NCBI RefSeq assembly: GCF_003007785.1
Contig: NZ_PXOH01000007.1
Span: 124,001 to 188,000 of the forward strand
Origin: Aphanothece hegewaldii CCALA 016
GTDB lineage: Bacteria > Cyanobacteriota > Cyanobacteriia > Cyanobacteriales > Microcystaceae
Reading direction: 5' to 3'
Length of the DNA: 64,000 nt
The notes under the pieces are model-generated. The model made no database searches. It saw only the letters and a list, made by a program, of their open reading frames with translations, and was not told the DNA's origin. Shown one piece after another: positions 32,978-42,783 of the stretch. The translations under genes and the position numbers were made by a program. Each line of letters starts with the position of its first letter. Position 1 is the stretch's first letter.

Positions 32978-33412
32978 ATGCCACAAAGTTACGAAATGAT
33001 GTATATCCTGCGCCCAGACTTACTTGACGAGCAGGTTAACCAACAAGTAGAAAAATATCAGGTTTTTTTACAGGAACACAGCGCAGAAGAAATTCAAGTC
33101 AAAAATTTGGGAAAACGCCGCCTAGCTTACCCCATCAATAGATTTAATGAAGGCTTCTATGTTCAAGTCAATTATAAATGTAACGGTCAGCAAGTCGCCC
33201 CTCTTGAACGAGCAATGCGTCTTTCTGATGAAGTAATTCGTTATTTGACAATTAAACTAGATACCGATCAACCTCTGGTTACTGCCATTTCCGACTCTGG
33301 AACCTCTGAAAGATCATTCCCTAGAGATAGAGAGTCTAAACCTGTAACAGCAGTAGACACATCCTTCCCCGCAGCAACAGACGATGATGATCTGTATTCT
33401 GCCGAAGAATAA
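32978..33412 (+). CDS. rpsF: 30S ribosomal protein S6
   Basis: A 144-residue S6, which binds the central domain of 16S rRNA with S18. The domain starts [16 protein letters not shown] and contains [26 protein letters not shown]; the last 45 residues are a disordered acidic extension ending [10 protein letters not shown], longer than in E. coli. AAGGAG lies 9 bp upstream of the ATG. A family A palindrome follows the stop by 14 bp and could form its 3' end. rpsR does not follow. Confidence 0.96.
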   Translation: MPQSYEMMYILRPDLLDEQVNQQVEKYQVFLQEHSAEEIQVKNLGKRRLAYPINRFNEGFYVQVNYKCNGQQVAPLERAMRLSDEVIRYLTIKLDTDQPLVTAISDSGTSERSFPRDRESKPVTAVDTSFPAATDDDDLYSAEE

Positions 33413-33426
33413 TTTTTAATGATAAT

Positions 33427-33449
33427 GTAGGGGTTTGGTCTCCAAACCC
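33427..33449. repeat. Dispersed palindrome family A, copy 5
   Basis: GTAG followed by GGGTTTGGTCTCCAAACCC: a perfect 8-bp stem with a 3-base loop. It is 14 bp after rpsF. Confidence 0.85.
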
Positions 33450-33604
33450 AATTATTATTCAACTCAAACACTAATTATTCTCAATAATCATTGATGATTC
33501 GCTGCATACAAATTCGCTGAATTGATAGAGATCCTCAACTTCCTGTTATCATTTGCTCTTAGTTATTCGCTAAAATGAGTTGAGCAACTATACCTCTAAA
33601 CGCA

Positions 33605-34045
33605 ATGAGAGAATTAAACCGAGAAAAAACAACTGATCTTCTAAACCAGATCATGGAATTTGAACTAGCGGGAGTAGTACGATACACTCACTATTCTCTG
33701 ATGGTTACAGGGCCACATCGTATTCCCATTGTGCAGTTTTTTCAGCAACAAGCCACCGAATCCCTCACCCACGCACAACAAGTCGGCGAAATTTTAACAG
33801 GTCTAGAAGGTCATCCTAGCTTAAAAATAGCACCCATTGAGGAAAGCTATGAGCATGGTTTACGAGCTATTTTGACGGAAAGCCTCAACCATGAAAAAAA
33901 AGCCTTAGAATTGTATAAAGTGTTGCTCGATACTGTAGAAAATGCCAGTGTCTATCTAGAAGAATTTGCTAGAGGAATGATTGGACAAGAAGAATTACAC
34001 AACATCGAAATCAAGAAAATGTTACGGGATTTTATTGATCATTAA
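33605..34045 (+). CDS. bfr: Bacterioferritin
   Basis: A 146-residue four-helix ferritin-like protein that stores iron as ferric oxide in a 24-mer. Di-iron ligands are seen as Glu in MEFELAGVVRYTHY, then E..TH (ATESLTHAQQ), E..NHE (LTESLNHEKKALE) and GQEELHNIE. A haem-binding Met is expected near residue 52 in classical Bfr; here the sequence lacks an obvious equivalent, so this may be the ferroxidase-type subunit of a two-subunit cyanobacterial Bfr. Monocistronic. Confidence 0.88.
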   Translation: MRELNREKTTDLLNQIMEFELAGVVRYTHYSLMVTGPHRIPIVQFFQQQATESLTHAQQVGEILTGLEGHPSLKIAPIEESYEHGLRAILTESLNHEKKALELYKVLLDTVENASVYLEEFARGMIGQEELHNIEIKKMLRDFIDH

Positions 34046-34120
34046 AGTTAGTGGTTGGGGTTGTGATGACGTTTTTTAAGACAACGCAACAAACCCACCT
34101 CTAGATTTAGATGATACTTT

Positions 34121-35854
34121 TTAGCATTGTTGTTTAAAGAGTAGGACTTTTTCTATTTTGGGTGTTTGATAATTGGGCAAAGTTCTTTCTAACATATAAT
34201 AAATTTCTAGACTTTCTAATTGTTTTGCTCCTTGATGTTGACTGTTCCAATTATGACAAAGATACTGAGCATAATAATATCGATAAGGTGTTTGAACTTG
34301 TCTCCAGATATTTTCCATATATTTCAGCCAATACATACTAGGAAACAAAGCTGAGATTATTTTAGGCTTTTCCCAAGTCACAGATTTTCCCTCCCGAAAT
34401 AAATCAATTTCTGTGCCATCTTGTAGTTTTCCAGGAATAACATACCAACCGTCATCAGGAGAGGGATAAGGAGAAAATGCACCCCAGTTTTGATCTAATC
34501 CTAAAACTTTATTGAGTATGATCATATGTTTTGGTAAGCCATAAGAAGGATTAATTGTATTTAAGTTCCATAAAATTACACATCCTATTAAATACATAGT
34601 TATTACATTTGTAAATGTATTAAATCGAACATTTAAAGAACCGAATTTAAATTGATATAAAAGACAAGTTTTAGTCAAAATTTTATAAATTAAATCTAAA
34701 AATAAATCAAAAATCTTTATTTTGAATAAAAATTTAAATGGTTTGAAAATTGGTAATTGAGTTAACAAATATTTAAAAGCGGAAAATTGCTCATATTGCT
34801 GAGAATTTGAATCAATGACTAACCATAATCTATTTTTATTTTTGAGTAAATTAAAGATATCTAAATTATTTTGTACAGGAATAAATAAATCATTGGGTAA
34901 AATTAAAAATGTTTTTAAAATCCCGATTAATTTAATAGTAGTATCACATCCTGAATTATAATAAACTTGATAGAATTCTTGAGACTTTATCCAACGTTGA
35001 CTAAGAGTATCCCAAATTGAACTAGGAATAAAAGACAGCCAAGCGATCGCACCAATAAAAGAGAATACACCAAGTCTTAATGATAAACCAAATCCGATGT
35101 GCATTAAAATAAATAAAATCACAGCAAAACTGCGAAAAAAACTCATTTTAACAGGAATAAATAACAAAAATGGTGCGAGTAATTCTATTTTTAAAGTTAA
35201 AAAATTAAAAAATACTAGCAATGAGGGAAAATTTAATAAAAAACTACCGAAACTTGTCGCCATATAATCAATACTTAATGCAGCGTAGACGGCTGTACCA
35301 TCGCGCCACCACATCGGATCAGATTTTAACGCCCAGGCAAACCAATACACCATACAAACTTGTAAAGTGTAAGCTATTGTTGCCCCAGAAAAATAAGTTT
35401 TAGGAATCGTTTTCTTAGAGATATTAAGCGCACTATCAACCGAATAATAAGCACCTAATGGTAAAAAAATGCTCCAAAATAATAGTAAGGCAACCTCTTT
35501 ATCGCCTCCCGTATTTATTAACCAATTTCGATTAATAATTGATACTTGTAAAAGCCAACAAATAACAATAGCAAATTGAGTTCGATAACCAATTAATAAA
35601 GCAAACGCAGACAGAAAAGCAATAAAAAATAAGATAGCTTGTAAAGCAGGTTCCCCACTAAAAAGATGAATTGACCAAACCCAAGGTTCTGATAAACCTT
35701 GTCCTAAAAAGCTTCTGGGTAAAACTCCATAATCACTATAATGAGCAGTTAAAGAGCTAAAACGCTCCCAAAGATTAGTGATGATTAATACAGCAAAAGC
35801 AATGCGAAAAAAAGCCAGCGATCGTAAATCGAGTTCAAAAATTTTTTTTAACAT
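34121..35854 (-). CDS. HTTM-domain membrane protein
   Basis: A 577-residue polytopic protein with the HTTM (horizontally transferred transmembrane) domain of vitamin K-dependent gamma-carboxylase relatives. The N-terminal FFRIAFAVLIITNLWERFSSLTAHYSDYGVLPRSFL and the LIGYRTQFAIVICWLLQVSIINRNWLINTGGD motifs are diagnostic. Residues after about 300 contain a further soluble part rich in Phe/Leu/Lys, then WGAFSPYPSPDDGWYVIPGKLQDGTEIDLF, the usual C-terminal DUF of bacterial HTTM proteins. It probably modifies or handles a hydrophobic substrate. Low GC; function unproved. Confidence 0.88.
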   Translation of the reverse strand: MLKKIFELDLRSLAFFRIAFAVLIITNLWERFSSLTAHYSDYGVLPRSFLGQGLSEPWVWSIHLFSGEPALQAILFFIAFLSAFALLIGYRTQFAIVICWLLQVSIINRNWLINTGGDKEVALLLFWSIFLPLGAYYSVDSALNISKKTIPKTYFSGATIAYTLQVCMVYWFAWALKSDPMWWRDGTAVYAALSIDYMATSFGSFLLNFPSLLVFFNFLTLKIELLAPFLLFIPVKMSFFRSFAVILFILMHIGFGLSLRLGVFSFIGAIAWLSFIPSSIWDTLSQRWIKSQEFYQVYYNSGCDTTIKLIGILKTFLILPNDLFIPVQNNLDIFNLLKNKNRLWLVIDSNSQQYEQFSAFKYLLTQLPIFKPFKFLFKIKIFDLFLDLIYKILTKTCLLYQFKFGSLNVRFNTFTNVITMYLIGCVILWNLNTINPSYGLPKHMIILNKVLGLDQNWGAFSPYPSPDDGWYVIPGKLQDGTEIDLFREGKSVTWEKPKIISALFPSMYWLKYMENIWRQVQTPYRYYYAQYLCHNWNSQHQGAKQLESLEIYYMLERTLPNYQTPKIEKVLLFKQQC

Positions 35855-35938
35855 AAAATCTTGACATTTTTGACAATATCCCCATTCATTTTTAGGTAAT
35901 GAATAGGGAATTTTAGGTTATTTTATTGTGATTAATTG

Positions 35939-37135
35939 TTAACTCTTTTTCTGAAATAACGCAAGTCCGATCGCTGCTAGAGCCAATGCTACAAAAGAAA
36001 GAGGACTAGAACTAGGTTCGGGTATTGATGGTGTACCTGGAGTCGTACCTGGGGTTGTACCTGGTGTCGTACCTGGAGTTGTACCTGGTGTGGTACCTGG
36101 TGTTGTACCTGGAGTCGTGCCTGGGGTTGTACCGGGGGTTGTACCGGGGGTCGTACCTGGGGTTGTACCTGGTGTTGTACCTGGTGTTGTACCTGGTGTA
36201 GTTCCTGGTGTAGTTCCTGGTGTTGTACCTGGGGTCGTGCCTGGTGTAGTTCCTGGTGTTGTACCTGGTGTGGTTCCTGGTGTTGTACCTGGTGTAGTTC
36301 CTGGTGTTGTACCTGGTGTAGTTCCTGGTGTAGTTCCACCGTTACAATTAACTCCTACGGGACAAACACTGCCTAAAGTTCCAGCTTTGATAAAAACACC
36401 AGAATCATAAATGCCATCAGTTGAATCAGCAATATTAATAACAAGAGTATTAGTTTGTCCTTTAACTACAGGTGCGGTGAAGAGTAGAGGTGTAGTGTAT
36501 CCATCTAAGCGAGTGACATCATTAGCGGGGCCGGTACCTACTGGGTTTAAGATCAAATCAGGACTAAAAGGCCCATTCGGACTAACCGCAAGATTATTAA
36601 TTGTAACCTGATCGCCGTTGCTCAAAGTCGCATAATTAACCCCATTGAGATAGAGGTTAAAAGTATCATTGAATGAAGATCCTCCGAATTCTGGAAACTC
36701 CTCCGAACCGAAAACATACTGGAAGTATAATTGATCAACAGTCTGATCGGCATCAAAACTGAGAATTAAGAAAATAGAGTCGCCCGCAACACCAGGTAAA
36801 CCTAAATCAGTAATTAGATCGGGTTGACAAAAAGAGAAACACGTATTAATACCCGCTAAATCCTCAACTCGTCCTGTACTGAGGGCTACAGCAGATCCTA
36901 ACCCAAAAGGATCATCAGTGAAAGTACCATAGGCTCTTGCATCACCAACTAGACTAATTTGAAAATTACTTAAACCTGCATAAGTATTGGGATCACTACC
37001 TAACAAAGCATTTTGTAAAGCAGACGGATTATTATTTTGTGTAACGGTAAAAGCTTTAGCTGAAGTGTTGAAAAAGCTAAAACTAGCACCAATAGAAAGC
37101 ATCAAAGAAGGGATTATATAACGAGAATATTTCAT
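35939..37135 (-). CDS. Choice-of-anchor-L protein with PEP-CTERM anchor
   Basis: A 398-residue exported protein. It has a signal peptide (residues 1-28, ending SAKAFT) and the choice-of-anchor-L domain (about 35-250) with GLGSAVALSTGRVED, FDADQTVDQLYFQYVFGSEEFPEF and FNDTFNLYLNGVNYAT. About 25 repeats of TTPG span roughly 265-367. At the end comes a PEP-CTERM tail: IPEPSSSP, a hydrophobic helix and a basic end QKKS. Such proteins are processed by exosortase and anchored or released at the surface. The repeat encodes a stiff Pro/Thr stalk. Confidence 0.9.
   Translation of the reverse strand: MKYSRYIIPSLMLSIGASFSFFNTSAKAFTVTQNNNPSALQNALLGSDPNTYAGLSNFQISLVGDARAYGTFTDDPFGLGSAVALSTGRVEDLAGINTCFSFCQPDLITDLGLPGVAGDSIFLILSFDADQTVDQLYFQYVFGSEEFPEFGGSSFNDTFNLYLNGVNYATLSNGDQVTINNLAVSPNGPFSPDLILNPVGTGPANDVTRLDGYTTPLLFTAPVVKGQTNTLVINIADSTDGIYDSGVFIKAGTLGSVCPVGVNCNGGTTPGTTPGTTPGTTPGTTPGTTPGTTPGTTPGTTPGTTPGTTPGTTPGTTPGTTPGTTPGTTPGTTPGTTPGTTPGTTPGTTPGTTPGTTPGTTPGTTPGTPSIPEPSSSPLSFVALALAAIGLALFQKKS
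36029..36341 (-). repeat. 12-bp tandem repeat (about 25 copies) coding TTPG
   Basis: A near-uniform 12-bp unit, GGTGTTGTACCT with synonymous changes, runs for about 310 bp. It keeps all six frames open, so alternative ORFs over it are shadows. Copy number is likely to vary between strains by slippage. Confidence 0.95.
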
Positions 37136-37213
37136 TTTTCGACATCCTTTAAAAAAGCGTAAATACGAAACATACGAGGAAATGGGTAGATATAGCTTCT
37201 CTTAATTAAATAT

Positions 37214-37236
37214 GTAGGGGTTTTATTTCCAAACCC
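37214..37236. repeat. Dispersed palindrome family A, copy 6 (degenerate)
   Basis: GTAGGGGTTTTATTTCCAAACCC matches the family at both ends with a decayed centre. It lies between the PEP-CTERM gene and the large RTX gene. Confidence 0.65.
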
Positions 37237-37300
37237 TGATAGACAAACCCTTAGCGACTATAAGATCAATAATCTACCCAAATAAATCTGTTTAAATCAA

Positions 37301-40300
37301 TCAGGAAGGAGGTTCAAAACAAGGATCACCAACATAACTAAAATAAGAAGCATTGAGATCAAGTCCGCTTGCACCTTGCAAATAAGCAATGAGTTCTTGT
37401 CCATAATTTGCATAGAGAAATTGCCCTAAACCAAAGAAATCTTGTAGTACATAACCACTACCGAAACCAGAACCGCTTGTTACACCACATTTAGGTAATT
37501 GTATTACGTCTCCTTGAGCAGGATTAAAATCAGTGATCAAAGCATAGTCATTTAGACCAGATTTGTCATAAAAATGGGGATCTAGCCCACTTCCTGCCAC
37601 AAGAGAATCCCCCAAAATAAAGAGATCAGCCCCCGTACCACCTGTTAGGGTATCAATATCAAAGAAACTGGTTTGATCAGATCCGATGATCACATCATTT
37701 CCATCGCCAGCATCAATGAAGTCGTCACCACCATTACCCCTTAAGTAATCATCACCAGCATTTGCGAAAATGGTATCATTTCCATATCCCAGTACTATAG
37801 TGTCACCTTTGCTAGTACCAGTCACTTGATAAACCTCAAAGTTACTAAAGTCGATCGAGTCTAATAGAGATGCTTCAACATCATTAGGATCGATGCTTCT
37901 GTAAGCGAAACCGCTTTCGTCCTCCGAGAAGACAAACATAACCATTTCGCTACCCGTATCACCTTGGGAATAGTCGATAATTAGTGTATCGATGACAGGA
38001 GATGAAACGTCGTTGATAGCAATTCCGATGATAAAATCTGTACCACCATCAACGGTATCAAACCCTAAACCCGCATTGACTACATCTGTACCACCATCTG
38101 TACTAAAATAATTATTAACTCTGTCGAGTTGGGTGAGGATATCATTACCAAAACCCGTCTCAATGTCTTTGAAGATTTCAAAGTTTTGAATCGTAATACT
38201 ATTTTGGAAAAAAGGAATAGAAGGCAGAAAAAGATTAGTACCTTGTTTTTCTGTGGTGATATCGAAGCTTTCTAAGGTAATATTTTCGCTTCTGTGGGTA
38301 AAATCATAGGATAGGGTATCGATTCCTTTACCACCATCGAGACTATCATTACCACTACCAGTGTTTATAAAATCGTTAGCGACAATACCATCGAGACTAT
38401 TATTACCACCGTTTACAAAATCATTACCTTCACTAACCCAAATCGTATCATCACCCGCACCACCGACGATCGCATCACTACGAATCGTACCAGTTAGCAC
38501 CAGACTTTCGATATCTTCAAACGTCACTTCATCTAACAGTGTGGTTTTGCCGATATCATAATGCTTGATATTACCTGTAGTAAATCCATTGAACCCACCT
38601 TCAACACCTTCCCCATAATCATCAATGGAGTAGTCTACATAAAGGATATCGATATCTCCTTCACCATCGACAAAATCGAGTTGACGATTACTCAAACTCG
38701 GATAAATCTTATTACTGACACCATTACCATAGAGTGTATCTCCGTAGTTGGAACCGATTAAATTTTCAATGCTAGAGAAAGTATCACCTTCCGCATCAGC
38801 TAAGAAACCGTTATTAAATTCGAGATCGACAATGACTTTATCGGGTGAATCTAGATAACTTGCGGTATCTTCGCCATCACCCCCATTCAGGAAATCTGCG
38901 CCAGCACCACCGATGAGGGTATCATTTCCATTAGCTCCCGATAGATTATCATTTCCAGCTAAACCTCGAATAATATTATTACCATCATCACCTTCTAGTC
39001 TGGCATCATCGTACTTCGAGCCTTCTAAATTTTCAAAAGAGTTACCGTCTTCTAGATTACCGTCTTTCCCTGTGTAAACGAGTTTTTGCAGTTTGTCCCC
39101 ACTAGCAAAACCTCCAGACAATGAATTATCTTTGAGGCTGACATTAACTCCAACACCCCCATTAGAAAGCTTGTAGGATAACCAGTCTACCCCGTTCCCG
39201 CCAATGAGTGTATCACCGATCGGGCCAGCGTAAATAATATCATTTCCGTCCCAGCCATCGATAATACCATTACCATTACTGGCTACTAGAATGTCATCAT
39301 AGCTTGACCCTGAGACATTTTCCATTCCCGTTATTGTGTCGCCTTGTGCTGTACCGCCTTGCCCTTGATGCGCCATCAAAAATAGCGGAGATATGCCATC
39401 AGGAGCCGTAATATTCCCAAATAAATTATCATTGGAGAGGTTGACAAAAACCGCAGAAGGTGAGTCAAAATAGGTAGTCGTATCAATATTATCACCACCA
39501 TCTAAATAATCTGCACCCGCACCCCCAAGGAGTACATCGTCATCGGCACCACCATTTAGGGTATCGTTGCCATCACCACCGTTGAGATAGTTTTCCTCAG
39601 AATTTCCTACAATCGAGTCATTTTTGCTCGAACCTAGAACATTCTCGATATCGAAGATAGCATCAACAGTTCCGTAACCGTCGTTAGAAGCCGTAAATAA
39701 TAAAAGGTTGACATTTACGCCATTTGGTGCATCACCATAATCGGCTGTATCTTTCCCATCGTTACCGTCTAGAAAATCGTTGCCTTCTCCCCCGTTTAGG
39801 AAATCATTTCCTTTTCCTGTGGTTATTGTGTCGTTTCCAGATCCTCCTTTAATCTGCCCTGGTGCTTGCATTTCATCAAAGACGATCGTGTCATTTCCGC
39901 CCTCACCGTTAATCACCGCTAACTTGACATTCTCGTAAGGATCTGGTATGGGGTAACTTGGATCGAATAAACCATATACTGTGGCTTTTTCGTCGGAACT
40001 TTCAGGATTATTGTAGCTTCCTCCGTCATGATCTACGGTAATGTTATCGTCGCCATCAGTTCCCTTGCGCTCAATAATTCCCGCGTTTCTAAATTGCTCT
40101 TTTTGATGTTCTGTTGGTTCAGCATCATCTACATTAAAGTAACTACTTCCATCACAGTCGATCGGTTGAGTGAAGTCAATAAGTTTAATATCAGCTAAAT
40201 TCAACCGTTCAGTTACACTAAAAAATCCGAGATCGATTTCTAGCTGTCCAAAAATGATGACAGATAACCCACCATCTAACTGAAAAGCACAGAAAGCAGG

Positions 40301-42253
40301 ATTAGCAATTAATTGAGAGCCTCTAACTTTATTATCAACAGTGCCATCGAGTCCATCTAAACTTTCTTTGATATTAAAACCCAAATCGAGCGCAACACCA
40401 CCACCTATAGCTAGAGAAAAAACGGCAACTGATACACCGACTTTTGCATCGATTTGCGCTCCTCCTCCTACATTGGGATGATTGAGGGGATCGGTAGGTC
40501 GAGCGACATAAAAACCATCAGTTAGATCGCCATTAGCAAGACCATAAGAATCATAACCTAATTTTACTTGTGCGCTTGCATGAGCTTCACCACCAATAGA
40601 AAAGAAAATCGGCCCAAAAATCGGTATTTTAATATCGGGTACAGTGTATTCAAAACGAAACTCAGGAGATTGATAGGTAAACAGATCTACATTATCTTTT
40701 CCCAGTAGTAAGCTGACGACTTTTGTTCCAACATCTGCCACATCCCCATCAAATAAGGGAAAATCAAAGCCAATATCTTCTAAATCTTTGAGAAAGTCGG
40801 GTTCTAGAGAACTAGACGTTACGAAAGAGGCTAAAGCTGCTTCAGGTGACGGCGTTGTAGTGTTTAATGGATCTGTTCTGACATCTCCTGATAGAACATA
40901 ACTACCTAAATCAATTTTGCCACTTGCTCCCCCCGGAACACTTGCATTTAAAATTTCATTAAGTTGCTTGACAAATTCGCGTGTTTCTTCTGGAATACCT
41001 GGTACTAAATCTAAAAAAGAATAGCCAATAACGGGTAAGGGAGAAATAAACGGATCAAGAACTTGAGCGATCGGATCAAGAACTTCTTGCACCTTCCCTA
41101 AAACACCACCACCTAAAGTGTTTGCCAAACTTCCTACATCTAGAGTGACGTTATCAAAGGAAATACTCGGCGCTGGTGTACTCGTATTGCTATCGTACTT
41201 CAAACCGATTAAATTAAAATCGGCTGCGATCGATGGTAATAGATCATTGCCAAAACCTGTTTCTAGTTTAAGCTTCAAGTCAGCATTAGCTTTTTCTGTA
41301 GATGCAATACTCAGACTACCAAGATCACTAATTTTGACTCTTCCTTTACTATCAGCCATAGCACTTGTTAGGTCGGCTGTCAAGTCCCCTGTGATAGAAC
41401 TTCCGTTGTCCACCGCAGTAAGATTGATAAAGCCCAATTTTCCCGTAAAATTCAAGGGATTATTACTAGAATCTTGGAGTGTTGCGCCGATTCCTGCTTG
41501 AAACTCATCATCAATCCCAGTATCTACAAAAACATTACCATCTTTATCGACTCCGAACCCAATGGCTACACCAAAATCAAGAGAGGCACTAATTCCACCA
41601 CTAATATCGAGTCCTAAAAACGGTAATCCTAATTTTTCGGCTAAATCAAGTGTTGGTGTAAAACTTTTTCCGATCTTAAATTGAAAGTCGATCGCATCTG
41701 CATCATTTTGGACGAGTTTGATATCATCGATCGTAACTGCGCTATCTCCTGTAGAATCTAGCAACAAATTCAAATCCGATAGTGCATCATACAACGCTTT
41801 CCGTACTGCATCAACACTATCTGTACCTTCTTGATTAATTTCATCGATAATTTTTGTATCGACTCCATTTAACAACTGGTTTACATAATCCTCGACCGAA
41901 ATATCATTGAGTAAAGGAACATTGTTGAGATCTTGTCCTTCTATTTTCGATCGTAGATTATCCAGTATCGATGAAATTTGACCAGCAATAAGATTTAATT
42001 TATCTTCCGCTTCATCCGTCGCCTCAACTTGAATAGTTAGCGTGGTAAGATCACTTGATGCTTGATGTTGAGCTACAGTTTGAAAAATGATTTGATTTTC
42101 TTCTACTGCAACGACAAAAATCTGGATTGGAACACTTGCTTGCTCAATTGTATCAATTTCACTATCGAGCCAAGGCCCGTATCTCAGTGCTGTTAAATTT
42201 TCATTATCTAAGGAATTATCCCAAGGAATTAACAGATTAGTTTGTTCAGTCAT
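37301..42253 (-). CDS. Giant RTX calcium-binding exoprotein
   Basis: A 1650-residue acidic exoprotein. Residues 1-700 form a long N-terminal region with LFLGLDISGGISASLDFGVA-like glycine-rich beta segments, seen in other cyanobacterial RTX giants. From about 770 to 1580 come dispersed RTX blocks (GGxGNDxIxG and DGGxG types), separated by spacers with D-y-x-S/DSP-V-V-L strands. There is no signal peptide, so type I secretion is likely. ATG 42253 follows GAGAGAGAAG and is preferred to the TTG 21 bases upstream. The C-terminus (LITDFNPAQGDVIQLP and an aromatic end) should carry the secretion signal. Confidence 0.88.
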   Translation of the reverse strand: MTEQTNLLIPWDNSLDNENLTALRYGPWLDSEIDTIEQASVPIQIFVVAVEENQIIFQTVAQHQASSDLTTLTIQVEATDEAEDKLNLIAGQISSILDNLRSKIEGQDLNNVPLLNDISVEDYVNQLLNGVDTKIIDEINQEGTDSVDAVRKALYDALSDLNLLLDSTGDSAVTIDDIKLVQNDADAIDFQFKIGKSFTPTLDLAEKLGLPFLGLDISGGISASLDFGVAIGFGVDKDGNVFVDTGIDDEFQAGIGATLQDSSNNPLNFTGKLGFINLTAVDNGSSITGDLTADLTSAMADSKGRVKISDLGSLSIASTEKANADLKLKLETGFGNDLLPSIAADFNLIGLKYDSNTSTPAPSISFDNVTLDVGSLANTLGGGVLGKVQEVLDPIAQVLDPFISPLPVIGYSFLDLVPGIPEETREFVKQLNEILNASVPGGASGKIDLGSYVLSGDVRTDPLNTTTPSPEAALASFVTSSSLEPDFLKDLEDIGFDFPLFDGDVADVGTKVVSLLLGKDNVDLFTYQSPEFRFEYTVPDIKIPIFGPIFFSIGGEAHASAQVKLGYDSYGLANGDLTDGFYVARPTDPLNHPNVGGGAQIDAKVGVSVAVFSLAIGGGVALDLGFNIKESLDGLDGTVDNKVRGSQLIANPAFCAFQLDGGLSVIIFGQLEIDLGFFSVTERLNLADIKLIDFTQPIDCDGSSYFNVDDAEPTEHQKEQFRNAGIIERKGTDGDDNITVDHDGGSYNNPESSDEKATVYGLFDPSYPIPDPYENVKLAVINGEGGNDTIVFDEMQAPGQIKGGSGNDTITTGKGNDFLNGGEGNDFLDGNDGKDTADYGDAPNGVNVNLLLFTASNDGYGTVDAIFDIENVLGSSKNDSIVGNSEENYLNGGDGNDTLNGGADDDVLLGGAGADYLDGGDNIDTTTYFDSPSAVFVNLSNDNLFGNITAPDGISPLFLMAHQGQGGTAQGDTITGMENVSGSSYDDILVASNGNGIIDGWDGNDIIYAGPIGDTLIGGNGVDWLSYKLSNGGVGVNVSLKDNSLSGGFASGDKLQKLVYTGKDGNLEDGNSFENLEGSKYDDARLEGDDGNNIIRGLAGNDNLSGANGNDTLIGGAGADFLNGGDGEDTASYLDSPDKVIVDLEFNNGFLADAEGDTFSSIENLIGSNYGDTLYGNGVSNKIYPSLSNRQLDFVDGEGDIDILYVDYSIDDYGEGVEGGFNGFTTGNIKHYDIGKTTLLDEVTFEDIESLVLTGTIRSDAIVGGAGDDTIWVSEGNDFVNGGNNSLDGIVANDFINTGSGNDSLDGGKGIDTLSYDFTHRSENITLESFDITTEKQGTNLFLPSIPFFQNSITIQNFEIFKDIETGFGNDILTQLDRVNNYFSTDGGTDVVNAGLGFDTVDGGTDFIIGIAINDVSSPVIDTLIIDYSQGDTGSEMVMFVFSEDESGFAYRSIDPNDVEASLLDSIDFSNFEVYQVTGTSKGDTIVLGYGNDTIFANAGDDYLRGNGGDDFIDAGDGNDVIIGSDQTSFFDIDTLTGGTGADLFILGDSLVAGSGLDPHFYDKSGLNDYALITDFNPAQGDVIQLPKCGVTSGSGFGSGYVLQDFFGLGQFLYANYGQELIAYLQGASGLDLNASYFSYVGDPCFEPPS

Positions 42254-42303
42254 AATTTCTTCTCTCTCTTTCAATGCGATGATTGACTTTCCTTTTCAAC
42301 GAC

Positions 42304-42374
42304 GAATCAGTATTTCATCTCTTGCTTAAAAATTCCTTCATAGAAATTTTTATGAGCAAGAGAAAAAATGATTC
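42304..42374. repeat. Strong imperfect hairpin upstream of RTX gene
   Basis: GAATCA (42304) pairs with TGATTC (42369), and TCTCTTGCT (42318-42326) with AGCAAGAGA (42355-42363). The AAAATT/AATTTT bases extend the stem. It lies about 50 bp upstream of the RTX start and may be leader structure or a small-RNA element. Confidence 0.6.
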
Positions 42375-42458
42375 ACTCATGTTTCGTTTGTTTGAATTCC
42401 GAAATCGTATAAAGTTGTCGCGCACCAACTTTAGCTAATAATCTTAAAACGCGTTTTC

Positions 42459-42490
42459 AACTCATTGATGAAAAAATGAGTTTTTTTAAT
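42459..42490 (+). terminator. Terminator-like hairpin without an upstream gene
   Basis: AACTCATT (42459-42466) pairs with AATGAGTT (42475-42482) and a run of T follows. No plus-strand protein gene lies immediately upstream, so it might end a small RNA. Confidence 0.45.
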
Positions 42491-42672
42491 TAAGCGCAAT
42501 TTATCTTAGGTTAGGGCTACAGATACAAGATTTTGTTAGGGAAAAAGAAAATTTAGATTTTTTCCGTTTACAGTACAATCGCTAGACACGATTAGTTGTA
42601 AAATAAATTTTTAATATTGTCAAGTTTTTTATAATATATATTACAAAAAATTAACAAAAGTTTCCAACCATT

Positions 42673-42700
42673 GTATAGACGAATCATGGCGCGTCTCTAC
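42673..42700. repeat. Dispersed palindrome family B, copy 2
   Basis: GTATAGACGAATCATGGC followed by GCGTCTCTAC. The outer arms and CATG centre match copy 1; the left inner arm has decayed. Confidence 0.7.
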
Positions 42701-42748
42701 GATACCATTACTTGATTTTGCTTTATATTCAATCATGTACAGGAATTA

Positions 42749-42770
42749 GTAGGGGTTTGGTCTCCAAACC
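42749..42770. repeat. Dispersed palindrome family A, copy 7
   Basis: GTAGGGGTTTGGTCTCCAAACC: a perfect 7- to 8-bp stem. It ends 13 bp before the FTR1 ATG, so the hairpin could affect translation of that gene. Confidence 0.8.
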
Positions 42771-42783
42771 ATATCAAATTACC

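Larger units (their letters stand above)
42254..42783. other. Intergenic region with hairpins and both repeat families
   Basis: A 530-bp gap between divergent genes. It contains a long hairpin (42304-42374), a terminator-like hairpin on the plus strand (42459-42490), a family B palindrome (42673-42700) and a family A palindrome (42749-42770). I find no protein gene. The TTG at 42712 would extend the FTR1 frame through the family A repeat and is not a credible start. Confidence 0.6.

Noticed and set aside
34046..34120. Terminator between bacterioferritin and the HTTM gene
   Set aside because: GGTTGGGGTTG and CAACAAACCCACC pair only weakly and the T-run lies inside the loop.
36029..36341. CRISPR-like array
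   Set aside because: Units are contiguous 12-mers with no spacers and they encode protein.
36030..36410. Long ORFs (VPGVVPGV and HQVQHQEL types) on other frames over the tandem repeat
   Set aside because: A 12-bp repeat without stop codons keeps every frame open. Only the TTPG frame has a signal peptide and PEP-CTERM end.
42712..42783. N-terminal extension of the FTR1 permease from TTG
   Set aside because: It would translate through a dispersed repeat; ATG 42784 begins the conserved permease helix.
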